Shown: positions 7,958 to 17,171, counted from the stretch's first letter. The stretch is 64,000 nucleotides of DNA from an uncultured Muribaculaceae bacterium (GCA_944320595.1 CALUIB010000006.1:78244-142243); one strand, 5' to 3'. Notes: generated by a model from the letters alone, not told the origin. Translations and numbers: made by a program.

Positions 7958-8671
7958 ATGAAACATTGCGATTTAGACACTCGATACCGTCGCCACCTTA
8001 TGCTGCCCGAGGTGGGCATCGACGGGCAACTGCGGTTGCTGCAATCAAGGGCTGCCATAATAGGTGCGGGCGGACTTGGTTCGCCTGTCGCACTCTACCT
8101 TGCCGCGGCCGGCGTGGGTCACATCAACATTGTTGATGGCGACTGCGTTGACGTTTCAAACCTTCAACGGCAGATAATCCATAATACCAACGACGTAAGT
8201 CGGCAAAAAGTGGTATCGGCAAGTGAGAAACTCAACGCCATAAATCCCGATGTGGAAGTCACGCCAATCCCAGTCAAACTCGATGCCAGCAATGCAGCCG
8301 CCATCCTCGACGGTTGCAACGTAGTAATCGACTGCACCGACAATGCCGCATCACGCTTTCTCATCAACGACGTGTGTGTAGCTGACGGTCGGCCATTGGT
8401 GCATGGCGCAATAAACCGTTTTTCGGGCAACGTAATGACCATCGCCCCCGGCCACGCCACCTTGCGAGACCTTTTCCCCATGCCGCCGCAAAATCCTATG
8501 CCAAGCAGTCATTACGGTGTCCTCGGGGTTGTTGCAGGCATAATAGGCACCATTCAGGCCGCCGAGGCACTGAAAACACTCCTCGGTTTAGGCGAATTAC
8601 TCACCGACCAAGTGCTTACGTTTGACGCACTCACAATGTCGTTCACAAAATTTAAAATAAATCATGGCTGA
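7958..8671 (+). CDS. ThiF/MoeB/HesA-family E1-like adenylyltransferase, zinc cysteines missing
   Basis: 237 aa from the ATG at 7958; an upstream GTG at 7949 lies in the promoter box. It has the Rossmann nucleotide loop GAGGLGSPVALYLAAAG, the adenylation Arg region DVSNLQRQIIH, the ATP-site Asp in VVIDCTDNAASR, and GVLGVVAGIIGTIQAAEALK, all hallmarks of the enzymes that adenylate ubiquitin-like sulfur carriers (ThiS, MoaD). The two CxxC zinc pairs usual in ThiF/MoeB are absent: the first is replaced by HATLRDLFP and no Cys pair precedes the end. Whether it serves thiamine, molybdopterin or another pathway cannot be told, since no partner gene is adjacent. Confidence 0.85.
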   Translation: MKHCDLDTRYRRHLMLPEVGIDGQLRLLQSRAAIIGAGGLGSPVALYLAAAGVGHINIVDGDCVDVSNLQRQIIHNTNDVSRQKVVSASEKLNAINPDVEVTPIPVKLDASNAAAILDGCNVVIDCTDNAASRFLINDVCVADGRPLVHGAINRFSGNVMTIAPGHATLRDLFPMPPQNPMPSSHYGVLGVVAGIIGTIQAAEALKTLLGLGELLTDQVLTFDALTMSFTKFKINHG

Positions 8672-8732
8672 TGTCGGTAATTCTGGTAGCAAAATATGTA
8701 ATCAAGATACACTTTTTTACGTCAAACAGTTG

Positions 8733-8740
8733 TAATTTTG
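8733..8740 (+). promoter_or_regulatory. -7 box of the DUF1893/ECF operon
   Basis: TAATTTTG (TAnnTTTG) lies 22 nt before the ATG at 8763. Confidence 0.6.
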
Positions 8741-8762
8741 CATCAAAACAAAGAGTGTAGGC

Positions 8763-9194
8763 ATGAATATCGACGATTTAATACACACGCTGCACAGCGA
8801 AAAGCTTTCTTGCGTCATCATGCAGAGCAACGGCACCATAGTTAAATGCCACCGTCGCGGCGTAATCGACCTATACGAATTGCTGCGCGACACCCCGTCT
8901 GTGCTCGACGGGGCAACAATTGCCGACAAGGTGGTGGGACGCGGAGCCGCCGCGCTGATGGTGCTAGGAAAGGTGAAACGGCTACATACCGACGTGCTTA
9001 GCCGCCCGGCTCTTGAACTGCTACAGCAAGCTGGCATTAAGGTATCCTTCACAACACTTGCCGACAACATCATAAACCGCGCTGGCGACGGCATCTGCCC
9101 AGTTGAAAAGCTCACCTCGAGTGCCAAAACGGCACAAGAGGCGTTACCGCTCATAAAGCAATTCCTACAAGAAATGGCTACTAAAAACCACTGA
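8763..9194 (+). CDS. DUF1893 domain protein
   Basis: 143 aa, the usual size for DUF1893, whose members adopt a cytidine-deaminase-like fold. Family-typical stretches are LHSEKLSCVIMQSNGTIV, ADKVVGRGAAALMVLGKV and CPVEKLTSSAKTAQEALPLI. Conserved Cys (SCVI) and Asn/Arg residues remain. There is no signal peptide or membrane segment. It is followed 34 nt later by an ECF-type membrane protein, a pairing that suggests a role linked to uptake of a vitamin or nucleobase-like compound (inference). The reaction is not established. Confidence 0.8.
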   Translation: MNIDDLIHTLHSEKLSCVIMQSNGTIVKCHRRGVIDLYELLRDTPSVLDGATIADKVVGRGAAALMVLGKVKRLHTDVLSRPALELLQQAGIKVSFTTLADNIINRAGDGICPVEKLTSSAKTAQEALPLIKQFLQEMATKNH

Positions 9195-9228
9195 CAAATA
9201 TATTAATTCATAAAAACATAATATCATT

Positions 9229-9732
9229 ATGACAGCTCAAAGCGTAAAACTTTACACACTGAATTACAGCGAGATGCGGACTTACTTGTTTGCACTGCTG
9301 TTTATTGTGGGCAACATCGTATTGCCGCAACTGTGCCACTTGGTTCCGCAAGGCGGACTCATACTGCTGCCCATTTACTTTTTCACACTTGTGGCAGCCT
9401 ACAAATATGGCTGGAAAGTGGGCCTGATAACCGCCGTGGCCTCGCCGGTAATCAACAACCTGCTATTTGCCATGCCAGCAACAGCAATGCTGCCAATCAT
9501 CCTAACCAAGTCGCTGCTCATAGTGGGAGCTGCCGCAGCTGCCACCAAGCTGTTCAAAAACTTCAACCTGCTCACAGTAGCGGCAGTAGTCGTTGCCTAC
9601 CAGCTCGCAGGCTCGCTCATAGAATGGGGCATGACGGCATCCCTCACGGCAGCCTTGCAAGACCTCACCATCGGGCTGCCCGGCATCTTGCTGCAAATCG
9701 TGGCAGGCTACTTGGTTATAAAGAAATTATGA
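9229..9732 (+). CDS. ECF-transporter substrate-binding (S) component-like membrane protein
   Basis: 167 aa, very hydrophobic, with five to six predicted transmembrane helices and few charges, the size and pattern of ECF transporter S components. A conserved-looking ITAVASPVINNLLFAMPA segment lies near residues 65-82. S components bind a vitamin and work with a shared energising module encoded elsewhere; no such module is in this window. It is co-transcribed with the DUF1893 gene and ends at the terminator at 9795. The substrate is unknown. Confidence 0.75.
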   Translation: MTAQSVKLYTLNYSEMRTYLFALLFIVGNIVLPQLCHLVPQGGLILLPIYFFTLVAAYKYGWKVGLITAVASPVINNLLFAMPATAMLPIILTKSLLIVGAAAAATKLFKNFNLLTVAAVVVAYQLAGSLIEWGMTASLTAALQDLTIGLPGILLQIVAGYLVIKKL

Positions 9733-9794
9733 CAGGAAATTGGTTTCACGTTTCGTGAATCCACCTCATATATACACTACGACTTACCACTATG

Positions 9795-9832
9795 ATCCTT
9801 GAGGCTGCGTGAGCAGGTTCAAGGATTTTTTT
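9795..9832 (+). terminator. Terminator of the DUF1893/ECF operon
   Basis: The stem atccttga / tcaaggat, with an inner ctgc/gcag stem, is followed by a seven-T run about 60 nt past the ECF stop. Confidence 0.8.
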
Positions 9833-9874
9833 ACATCTCTGCCACAAATCATTCCACTCCCACTCGTAACACAC

Positions 9875-9912
9875 AAAAAAAACGGACACCTGCCTCGCGA
9901 CTGTTGTCCGTT
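9875..9912 (-). terminator. Terminator of the MacAB-TolC/LytS-LytTR operon
   Basis: The stem aacggaca / tgtccgtt is bordered on the left by an A run that reads as eight or more T on the minus strand. It lies about 90 nt past the LytTR stop. Confidence 0.7.
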
Positions 9913-10003
9913 CAAAATCAACTTCAATTAGAGTGCTTTTTTGAAGATTGCTTCCCGTAAGAGTGCTACTGTAAGCAACCTTAATTCCTTCTTAATTGAT
10001 CCG

Positions 10004-10738
10004 TTAGTCCTCTTTTATTGGTGACAATATGTGTTTATTAACGTATTCGTTGAAAACATTCTTGTAAGAGTCGGAAATCGGTATGTACTGTTTCCCGAAC
10101 ACTATGCGGTTACGCTCTATAAGGCGCACCTTCGACATCTGTACAATGAACGAGCGATGCACACGCATGAAACGCGAAGACGGCAAACCAGCCTCGAATG
10201 TCTTGAGGCTCATGAGCGACATCACACATCCGCCGGTGCTTTCAAGGTATATCTTCACATAGTCCTTCAGCCCTTCGATGTAAAGAATGTCGTCGATGGG
10301 AATCTGCACCAGCTTGTATTCGCTCTTCACGAGTATGCTGTCGATGCCCTCGTTGCCCGACCGCGCACGTTCTTCAAGCACAAACCACCGCAAGGCCCTA
10401 TTTGCCGCCTCCATGAACTCGGTGTAGCTTACCGGCTTTAGCAGGTAGTCGAGCGCATTCACGCGGAACGCCTCGATGGCATAACGGTCAAACGCCGTCA
10501 CAAACACCACCCTGCAATGCGGCGGCACCACCCGTGCAAACTCGGTGCCGTTAAGCTCCGACATCTGTATGTCAAGGAACACGAGGTCAATGTCTTCCTC
10601 TATGATAGTCTTTATCGCCGACGATGCCGATGGGAAAGCATTTACGAATTCCAAGAACGGCGTCTTCTCCACATAGCCTTTTATCAAGTCGAGGGCCAAT
10701 GGTTCATCGTCGATAACGCAGCATCTTATTTTTCTCAT
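10004..10738 (-). CDS. LytTR-family response regulator
   Basis: 244 aa. The receiver domain (1-120) has the acidic pocket (CVIDDEP), phosphoacceptor Asp56 (LVFLDIQMS), Thr (VFVTAFD) and Lys (YLLKPVSY). The LytTR DNA-binding domain covers about 138-240 (ILYIEGLKDYVKIYLES, then FMRVHRSFIVQMSKV). It is the last gene of the operon, 25 nt after the sensor kinase, and is phosphorylated by it. It probably regulates this efflux operon or envelope genes (inference). Confidence 0.92.
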   Translation of the reverse strand: MRKIRCCVIDDEPLALDLIKGYVEKTPFLEFVNAFPSASSAIKTIIEEDIDLVFLDIQMSELNGTEFARVVPPHCRVVFVTAFDRYAIEAFRVNALDYLLKPVSYTEFMEAANRALRWFVLEERARSGNEGIDSILVKSEYKLVQIPIDDILYIEGLKDYVKIYLESTGGCVMSLMSLKTFEAGLPSSRFMRVHRSFIVQMSKVRLIERNRIVFGKQYIPISDSYKNVFNEYVNKHILSPIKED

Positions 10739-10763
10739 TGTTCAATCAAAATTTCATTTTGCA

Positions 10764-11888
10764 TTATTTATTTTCCTGTAAATCTATCTCAAGATTAGCC
10801 ACATACAAGCTACCGTCGGCCTCTTGCTGTTGCGACAACTGGTAACGCCCGTTGTAGAGTATCGACAATTGCCGTTTCAAGTTGGCAATTCCTATGCCGC
10901 TGCCGCTGCGGTCGTTGCCGTCCTTTGGGAAACAGCTGTTGGCAACCCGGCACACCACCTTGGAACCCTCCACCTTTATGCCAATGTCGATTACCGATTT
11001 TTGGCTCCCCGACACCCCATGCTTGAAAGCATTCTCCACAAGGGAGATGAACATGAGCGGCGCAATTTGCAACCCCACACCCTGCCTTTCATCAATCGAT
11101 ACTTTCAGCGTGGTATTGTCTCCAAGCCTCAGGCGCATGAGCTCGATATAATTCTTCACAAAGAGCATATCCTTGTCGAGCGGAACAGTCTTGCTGTCGT
11201 TTTCATACAACACATACCTCAACAACTGGCTCAGTTCGTGCACGGCATATTGCGCCCTTTCCTGGCTTATGCCTATCAAGGCATAAATGTTATTGAGCGT
11301 GTTGAACAGGAAATGTGGGTTGAGCTGGTTCTTCAGGTTCTTCAACTCCATCTCCTTGCGCTCCACTGCCATCTTTTGCTCATATTGCTCCCACTTTAGC
11401 CATTTCTCGCTTAGTTTCAACGCTATGCTTATGCATATCGACAGCACCATCATCAAGAAATCGCGTGAGAACATCCCTTGCAAGCCCCGTATCACCCATT
11501 CCTTTTCGGTCAATGCGTGATTGTAAGGGAACATTCCCTTGCCTGCATCGGGCGGCATCTCTGGCGGATAACATAAATAATGCACCCCAAAGATAAGAAA
11601 TAAATATGAAACAACAAAGAATAAATTTATTATAAAATACAACCAAATTCGCTTTCGACGAAAAAGATATTTATCGATAAGCAAATAATAGTTTAAATAG
11701 AACACTATGATATACCCCAGCGTGTGGACATACACAAACTTGGGCATAGTGCGTCCCCACGAAAGAAGGACTTCGGGCATGACGAACACTATGACAAGCA
11801 CTATGAGATGCGTGGCAAAGCGGGCAAGCCTCGCATTGCGCCTGTAAGGCTCCTTTGCCACTTCGTTTAGGCCACCACGGTTACTCAT
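10764..11888 (-). CDS. LytS-type sensor histidine kinase
   Basis: 374 aa. Four transmembrane helices lie in residues 25-160, followed by a short coiled coil (QYEQKMAVERKEMELKNL). The His_kinase box is QLNPHFLFNTLNN with phosphorylated His192. The ATPase part carries PLMFISLVENAFKHG and GSGIGIANLKRQL. Its start overlaps the end of the MacB permease gene by 8 nt, showing translational coupling. There is no large periplasmic sensor domain, so it probably senses membrane state or partner proteins (inference). Confidence 0.92.
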   Translation of the reverse strand: MSNRGGLNEVAKEPYRRNARLARFATHLIVLVIVFVMPEVLLSWGRTMPKFVYVHTLGYIIVFYLNYYLLIDKYLFRRKRIWLYFIINLFFVVSYLFLIFGVHYLCYPPEMPPDAGKGMFPYNHALTEKEWVIRGLQGMFSRDFLMMVLSICISIALKLSEKWLKWEQYEQKMAVERKEMELKNLKNQLNPHFLFNTLNNIYALIGISQERAQYAVHELSQLLRYVLYENDSKTVPLDKDMLFVKNYIELMRLRLGDNTTLKVSIDERQGVGLQIAPLMFISLVENAFKHGVSGSQKSVIDIGIKVEGSKVVCRVANSCFPKDGNDRSGSGIGIANLKRQLSILYNGRYQLSQQQEADGSLYVANLEIDLQENK

Positions 11889-13101
11889 ATCGTAATGCTT
11901 CTATTGGGTCAAGGTTCGATGCTTTCTTGGCCGGGTACCAGCCGAAGAATACCCCGGTCAGGGTGCAGACGAGGAACGACAGCACCACCGAATAGCCTTG
12001 TATGGCTATGGGCCAGTTAAGTATCCCTTTCACCACAAAGGCCGCCGTGCAACCGGCTATTATGCCTATGATGCCACCGGTGATGCTTATTATCACCGAC
12101 TCAATCAAGAACTGCGACAAAATATCGAAACCGCGGGCACCGATGCTCATGCGTAAGCCTATCTCGCGTGTGCGCTCGGTCACCGACACATACATTATGT
12201 TCATGATGCCTATGCCGCCCACCAGCAGCGATATGCCAGCTATGCAGGCAAGCAGCGTGGTCATCATGTCGCTCGTGGAGCTGAGCATATTGCTCAATTC
12301 CTGCTGCGAGTGTATGCGGAAGTCATCGTCGTCGGCAGCCTTGAGCTTATGGTTGGTGCGCAGCACCTCGGTTATCTCGTCTATGGCCATGTCGGTATAT
12401 TCCTCCGATGTTGCCGAACATATAATGCCTTGTATGTAGTCGATGGCAAGCACACGTTTCATCACCGTGGTATAGGGAGCCAGCACTATGTCGTCCTGGT
12501 CCTGCCCCATGCTGTTATACCCCTTGGCCTCAAGCACACCTATAACCGTGAGCGGCAACTTGTCGAAACGTATCACCTTGCCCACAGGGCTACCGCCGTC
12601 GGGGAACAGCTCATCTACTATCGTCTGCCCTATTATGCACACCTTGGCAGCCGACTTCACATCGCGGTCGGTGAATACGTTGCCGTCGGCCACCGTCAGG
12701 CGGCGAATGTCCAAGTAGTCGCTCGTAACGCCGTTAATCGACGAAGGGTAGTTGTTGTTCCCGTTGACATACTGACCCGAGCTGCTCACGTTGGGCGACA
12801 CGCCCACCACATGGTCGCACTTGCTGCGTATGGCCTCATAGTCGGCCATCTTCAGCGTCTGCATGTCCTCGGCGCTTTGGCGCACACCGCCGCGCATATC
12901 GGCACCCGGCATTATCATTATCATGTTCGACCCCATCTCCGATATTTGGGCGCGAATGCTCTCTTTCGACCCCTGGCCTATTGCAAGCATGGTAATGACC
13001 GATGCCACGCCTATTATAATGCCCAGCATCGTCAAGAAGCAACGCATCTTATTGTTGCTTAATGCCTTGAGCGCTATCTTAAATAAATTGGTTAGATTCA
13101 T
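11881..13101 (-). CDS. MacB-type ABC transporter permease
   Basis: 406 aa. The first helix near the N-terminus (MLGIIIGVASVITMLAIGQG) is followed by a MacB periplasmic core domain (about 50-250). Three more helices then carry FtsX-like signatures (GGIGIMNIMYVSVTERTREIGLRMSIGA). Such permeases do not pump through the membrane but drive a periplasmic adaptor and TolC by mechanotransmission. The ATPase is a separate gene 17 nt upstream; in Proteobacteria the two are fused as MacB. It exports macrolides, peptides or lipids in other systems; the substrate here is unknown. Confidence 0.92.
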   Translation of the reverse strand: MNLTNLFKIALKALSNNKMRCFLTMLGIIIGVASVITMLAIGQGSKESIRAQISEMGSNMIMIMPGADMRGGVRQSAEDMQTLKMADYEAIRSKCDHVVGVSPNVSSSGQYVNGNNNYPSSINGVTSDYLDIRRLTVADGNVFTDRDVKSAAKVCIIGQTIVDELFPDGGSPVGKVIRFDKLPLTVIGVLEAKGYNSMGQDQDDIVLAPYTTVMKRVLAIDYIQGIICSATSEEYTDMAIDEITEVLRTNHKLKAADDDDFRIHSQQELSNMLSSTSDMMTTLLACIAGISLLVGGIGIMNIMYVSVTERTREIGLRMSIGARGFDILSQFLIESVIISITGGIIGIIAGCTAAFVVKGILNWPIAIQGYSVVLSFLVCTLTGVFFGWYPAKKASNLDPIEALRYE

Positions 13102-13118
13102 TATGTTTCAGTCTCCTT

Positions 13119-13874
13119 TTAATCTTCTTCGGCAGGCAGGGAATCAAATACCTCTTGCGCCGAGCGTATGTTGGTGTTCACTTCATCGCTCACAATCTTG
13201 CCATCGCGCAGCACTATGTTGCGGCTGCTGAATTGCGACAGCTCGGGGTTGTGCGTCACGAATATTATGGTGCGCCCCATGCTGTGCAACTTCTGGAACA
13301 GCACAAGTATGCTGTAAGAGGTGCGCGTGTCAAGGTTGCCCGTGGCCTCGTCGGCAAGTATAAGCACGGGGTTGTTGACAAGGGCGCGAGCTATGGCCAC
13401 ACGTTGCTGCTGGCCGCCCGACATCTGGTTCGACTTGTGGTACATTCGGTCGTGCAGCCCCACCTGTTCCAGTGCCTCGGTGGCACGGCACACACGTTCA
13501 CGCGCCGATACGCTGCTATTGTACAGCAGCGGCAACTCCACATTCTCAATTGCTGTGGTCTTGGGAAGCAGGTTGTAACTTTGGAACACAAAGCCTATCT
13601 TGCGGTTGCGCAGGCGGGCGCGGTCGTTCTTGCCCATGGTACGCACAGCCACCCCGTCGAGGTAATACTCCCCGGCAGTGGGAGTGTCCAAGCAACCGAG
13701 CAAGTTGAGCAGCGTTGACTTTCCAGACCCCGACGTACCCATGATGGTGACAAACTCCCCTTCATGAATTACGAACGAAACGCCGCGCAACGCATGCACT
13801 TCCTCGTTGCCCACCTTGAAGTACCGCTTTATGCCATCGAGCCTTATTATCTCCTTCTTTTCTCCCATAGCCAT
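13119..13874 (-). CDS. MacB-type ABC transporter ATPase
   Basis: 251 aa from the ATG at 13874, 4 nt after the adaptor gene's stop; a longer frame reaching 13970 overlaps that gene and is unlikely. Walker A is GTSGSGKST, the Q-loop [11 protein letters not shown], the signature [15 protein letters not shown], Walker B LILADEAT with catalytic Glu, and the H-loop FVTHNPEL. It energises the neighbouring permease. The tail ([22 protein letters not shown]) is acidic and family-variable. Confidence 0.93.
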   Translation of the reverse strand: MAMGEKKEIIRLDGIKRYFKVGNEEVHALRGVSFVIHEGEFVTIMGTSGSGKSTLLNLLGCLDTPTAGEYYLDGVAVRTMGKNDRARLRNRKIGFVFQSYNLLPKTTAIENVELPLLYNSSVSARERVCRATEALEQVGLHDRMYHKSNQMSGGQQQRVAIARALVNNPVLILADEATGNLDTRTSYSILVLFQKLHSMGRTIIFVTHNPELSQFSSRNIVLRDGKIVSDEVNTNIRSAQEVFDSLPAEED

Positions 13875-13878
13875 GCCG

Positions 13879-15135
13879 TCATTCACCACCTTTATTCTTG
13901 TTCTTGTCGCGGTCACGACCCGGAGGGCCTGGCATGAACGGGTTGCTTTCCCGTTCGGGGGCTTCTTCAAGCACTTCGGTGGTATATTGCAGAGCCACCT
14001 TGTCGCCCTCTTTCAGCCCGCTTTTAACTTCCACGCTTATGCCATTCTCCACGCCCATTTCTATCTCGGTGGGTTCCAAGCGATTGTCGGCAGTCAACAC
14101 CCACACAAGGCGACGGTTGTCGCCCGTCGATACCAATGGGTCGGGTATCTCGCCGTTCCCTTTGGGTTGTCCGGCTGGCGGCTCGGGCATCTGTCCGGCC
14201 ACCGGCAGCCCCTCGGCATCGGCAAATTGCATAGGCTCAAAGCGCAGCACCTTTATGGGCAGCGTCAGCACATCCTTCTCCTCCATCACCTTTATGGTGA
14301 CATTGGCCGTAAGTCCCGGAATTAGTTTGTGGTCGGGATTGGTGGTGCTGATAAGCACCTCGTAGGTGGTAACATTCGTATCGGTAGTCGGACTTATGCG
14401 TACCTGCGTAACCTGCCCTTGGAATATGTCGTTGGGGAACGCATCGACGGTAAACTGGGCGTTCTGCCCCACCTTCACCGAACCTATATCGGCCTCGTCC
14501 ACGTCGGCCACCACCTGCATCTTGTCAAGGTCGCCTATGGTGAACAGGTTGGCCACCTCCATATTCGATACCACCGTCTGCCCTATCTCCACTTCGCGCG
14601 ATATTACTATCCCGTCCATCGGCGAGGTGATTTCGGCATAGCTCAAGTTGCGGGCCGCCGACACGCGGTTGGCCTGCATACGCTCATAGTTGGCTTTCGC
14701 CACAAGGTAGTCGCGGCGGCTCGTTTCATACTCATAGTCGCTTATTAGCTGCTTTTGGTGCAGAGCCTCGTCGCGCTCGTAATTCTTCTTGGTATATTCA
14801 TAGTCGAGGCGCGCACTTTCAAGCTGCGCGTCGGCCGACTGTAGGTCGGCCTCAAGCGTGGTCTTGTCGATTTCGGCAATCAGCTGCCCTTCGGTCACAA
14901 TAGAGTTGAAATCGGCAAACAGCTTTGCCACGATGCCTGTCACCTGCGTACCCACGTCAACCTGCGTGATACATTCAAGCGTTCCCGTGGCCGTCACCGA
15001 CTCGGTTATCTCCCCACGGGTCACAGTGGCCGTCTGCAAGCTCACCTTTTCCTTTTTCGAGCAAGAAGTTGCCGATGCTACAAGCAATGCGGCCGCAGCG
15101 GCGCACATCTTCATTCCAAGCATATAGTGTTTCAT
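13879..15135 (-). CDS. MacA-like periplasmic adaptor (HlyD/RND membrane-fusion family) lipoprotein
   Basis: 418 aa. A lipoprotein signal ends ASATSC (Cys 25). Lipoyl halves (GTLECITQVDVGTQVTGIVAKLF and AEITSPMDGIVISREVEIG) flank an alpha-hairpin (about 95-165), followed by beta-barrel and membrane-proximal domains. The C-terminus is charged (RDRDKNKNKGGE). It links the permease to the TolC-family channel. It is second in the operon, 29 nt after the TolC gene. Confidence 0.93.
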   Translation of the reverse strand: MKHYMLGMKMCAAAAALLVASATSCSKKEKVSLQTATVTRGEITESVTATGTLECITQVDVGTQVTGIVAKLFADFNSIVTEGQLIAEIDKTTLEADLQSADAQLESARLDYEYTKKNYERDEALHQKQLISDYEYETSRRDYLVAKANYERMQANRVSAARNLSYAEITSPMDGIVISREVEIGQTVVSNMEVANLFTIGDLDKMQVVADVDEADIGSVKVGQNAQFTVDAFPNDIFQGQVTQVRISPTTDTNVTTYEVLISTTNPDHKLIPGLTANVTIKVMEEKDVLTLPIKVLRFEPMQFADAEGLPVAGQMPEPPAGQPKGNGEIPDPLVSTGDNRRLVWVLTADNRLEPTEIEMGVENGISVEVKSGLKEGDKVALQYTTEVLEEAPERESNPFMPGPPGRDRDKNKNKGGE

Positions 15136-15164
15136 TGTATATGAGAGTTGTTATAATGTCGTTT

Positions 15165-16580
15165 TTATGGCAATGTTATGCCTTTGTTTTGGTAATAATC
15201 AAGCATTTTCAAGTTGAGCAAGGCCATATACTTGGCTTGCAGCAGCTGCAGCCGCGCCGTCAGCAGCGAGTTGTGCGACGACAGCAGGTCGAGCGTGTTC
15301 ACAAGCCCCAGGCGGAACTGCTCGTTGGTCAGCTCGTCGGTGAGTGCCGCGCTGCGCACCGTCTCCTTGCCGCTCACATACTGCGCCTGCGAGTTGCGAG
15401 CATCAAGGTAGGCCGTCTCGATGGTCTGAGCCACATCGTTGAGCAAGCCACGATAGTCGAGTATCGCGCTAAGTTTTGATGCACGCGCCTTGGCGACCTC
15501 GGTCTTAGTCTGTTTGCCGTCGAATATCGGCATCGATAGCGTTATGCCTATCTGCTCGTTGAAGTTGTGTTTCATTTGGCTGCCAAATGAATACTGGCTG
15601 CTCGAATTGGTACCCGTGCCCACCGAGCCGTTGAGCGAAATCGTAGGCATATAGCCCGACTGCGCAATCTTCACGTCAAGCTCACTCATGTCGCCCTGCA
15701 ATGCGCTCTGCCTCACCTCGGGCAGCCACGCTATGGCCATGTTATACACCTCGGCCTTGTCGGGCAGCGGCTGTAGCACGGCCTCGTCGCCTATCGTAAT
15801 GCTGTCGATTTGCATATCATATTCTATGCCTAATTCAAGCAACTGCTTCAGCTGCATCTTGTTGGTTTCGTAGGTGCTTTCGGCAGTCACCACGTTATAA
15901 CGGTCGGTCTGCCATTGTGATTCAAGCTGCACATAGTCCACGCGCGACATCTTCCCTGCTTTCATCAACTCCTCGCCGCGTTTCATCTGCGCCTCGCTCA
16001 CCTCCATCGTCTGCCGCGCTATCTCTATCGCCTCGCGCGAGTAGAGTATCTGCAAGTAGTAATTCAGGATTTGTGTCTCCAGGCTGTTGGCCATCTGCTC
16101 CACGGCCATGTCGTTGATGTCGTTTTGCAGCTCGCTGCGCTTAATGTTGTTGCGCCTCTGGTTTCCGTTGAACACCGTCCAGCCGCCAGTAATCCCGTAG
16201 CTGCCATTGTAGGTGTTCTTGTTCACGCTGTTCAGTGTACCATTGCTCTCGTTGTAGGTGAAGTTCCCTCCAGCCGGACTTGGGTAATTGCTCAGCGAGT
16301 GCGACGTTGAGAAGTTGAACGTCGGCAACCACTGACCCCGTGCCGCCTCAAGGTCGTAACCACTCGATTCGCGCGTCAGCCGCGACTGGTGCAAGTCGAT
16401 GTTGTTGGCACGGGCATACTCCACACACGCGCTGTACGACCACGTCTGCGGCAACCCCGTCGTCGCAGCTGCTGCCGCCGCCACCTGCACCGTGTCGGCC
16501 TCACCCGCCACAGCCGCAGCAGGGCTGCACAAGGCGGCAACCACGCATGCGCCGGTCATCCATTCTTTAATAGTTTGCAT
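15165..16580 (-). CDS. TolC-family outer membrane efflux protein
   Basis: 471 aa from the ATG at 16580; a TTG five codons upstream is less likely. A signal peptide (MQTIKEWMTGACVVAALCS...AVAG) is followed by two repeated OEP domains with long coiled-coil helices (for example NDINDMAVEQMANSLETQIL and YLDARNSQAQYVSGKETVRS). It forms the trimeric exit channel for the MacA/MacB pump encoded downstream. It is the first gene of the operon, with a TACTTTTG box at 16625-16632. Confidence 0.93.
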   Translation of the reverse strand: MQTIKEWMTGACVVAALCSPAAAVAGEADTVQVAAAAAATTGLPQTWSYSACVEYARANNIDLHQSRLTRESSGYDLEAARGQWLPTFNFSTSHSLSNYPSPAGGNFTYNESNGTLNSVNKNTYNGSYGITGGWTVFNGNQRRNNIKRSELQNDINDMAVEQMANSLETQILNYYLQILYSREAIEIARQTMEVSEAQMKRGEELMKAGKMSRVDYVQLESQWQTDRYNVVTAESTYETNKMQLKQLLELGIEYDMQIDSITIGDEAVLQPLPDKAEVYNMAIAWLPEVRQSALQGDMSELDVKIAQSGYMPTISLNGSVGTGTNSSSQYSFGSQMKHNFNEQIGITLSMPIFDGKQTKTEVAKARASKLSAILDYRGLLNDVAQTIETAYLDARNSQAQYVSGKETVRSAALTDELTNEQFRLGLVNTLDLLSSHNSLLTARLQLLQAKYMALLNLKMLDYYQNKGITLP

Positions 16581-16624
16581 TGTTTCGATAGTCAATTTTA
16601 GTCTATTCGTCTATAATTTCACAA

Positions 16625-16632
16625 CAAAAGTA
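16625..16632 (-). promoter_or_regulatory. -7 box of the TolC-MacAB-LytS-LytTR operon
   Basis: The minus strand reads TACTTTTG (TAnnTTTG), giving a leader of about 38 nt to the TolC ATG. Confidence 0.6.
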
Positions 16633-16766
16633 TATAACACCCCAAAAACCGCAAAACACAATAGATTAAACACCACCATTTGCACCAATCCCCCACGATT
16701 TAACGCCCAAATCCCCCATTCCCTCCACCGCCCCCTCCCCCATCTGTTAAAATTTCCACCGCATAA

Positions 16767-17069
16767 TTATAAAAAACGTGTCCGAATATGCGGGCACATC
16801 AATCCCACACCTCCGAACACGTTCAAATTGCCATAACTCGTCACAGTACTATCCTCATCAACTGTGGCAATATCTTCGTCCGACGATTGCCACAGCAAAG
16901 TCTTATACGTCGCATTCTCAGGAGATATCAATGCCGGCAACTGATATGCTTCATTTTCGTTCATCACTACACTTTTGTCAGTAATGACAAGAGACTCAAC
17001 CGGAACAATCAGGCCATCCAACTCCTCGATAGTCCCAAAGAAGCCCACGCTTGTATATGCAACTACCAC
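16767..17069 (-). pseudogene. Truncated bacterial Ig-like (BIG2) domain fragment
   Basis: The 100-codon open frame has no convincing start (GTG only). It encodes one BIG2-like stretch (ESLVITDKSVVMNENEAYQL, then LLWQSSDEDIATVDEDSTV). The domain stops short of its last strands and the frame runs into a terminator hairpin. At the 5' side, homology would continue upstream but hits TAG exactly at a copy of the 18-bp repeat also found at the ruvX promoter. This looks like the remnant of the C-terminal part of a larger surface or adhesin-type protein. Confidence 0.5.
16770..16822 (-). terminator. Terminator-like hairpin at the end of the Ig-like fragment
   Basis: The stem aacgtgtccg / cgaacacgtt (one G-U pair) is followed on the minus strand by six T residues. 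It lies inside the final codons of the open frame of the BIG2 fragment, suggesting that the original coding end has been lost. Confidence 0.55.
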
Positions 17070-17071
17070 CT

Positions 17072-17171
17072 TCGCCTTGCACTAATTTTCAATAAATTCG
17101 GCGGCGGCTCGGCTAAACAAAAAAATCGGCAAGCCGTTTTTTTGCTTTTGCTCTCGCCTTGCACTAATTTT
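17072..17171. repeat. 18-bp direct repeat pair at the ruvX promoter
   Basis: tcgccttgcactaatttt occurs at 17072-17089 and 17154-17171, 82 bp apart. The right copy supplies most of the ruvX -7 box; the left copy abuts the truncated BIG2 fragment. Confidence 0.8.
17117..17143. terminator. A-run/T-run hairpin
   Basis: cggc-aa-gccg sits between a seven-A and a seven-T run. It would work as a weak terminator in either direction, insulating ruvX from the fragment on its left. Confidence 0.4.

Noticed and set aside
13875..13970. N-terminal extension of the MacB ATPase.
   Set aside because: It overlaps the adaptor gene; the ATG at 13874 follows that stop by 4 nt and matches family starts.
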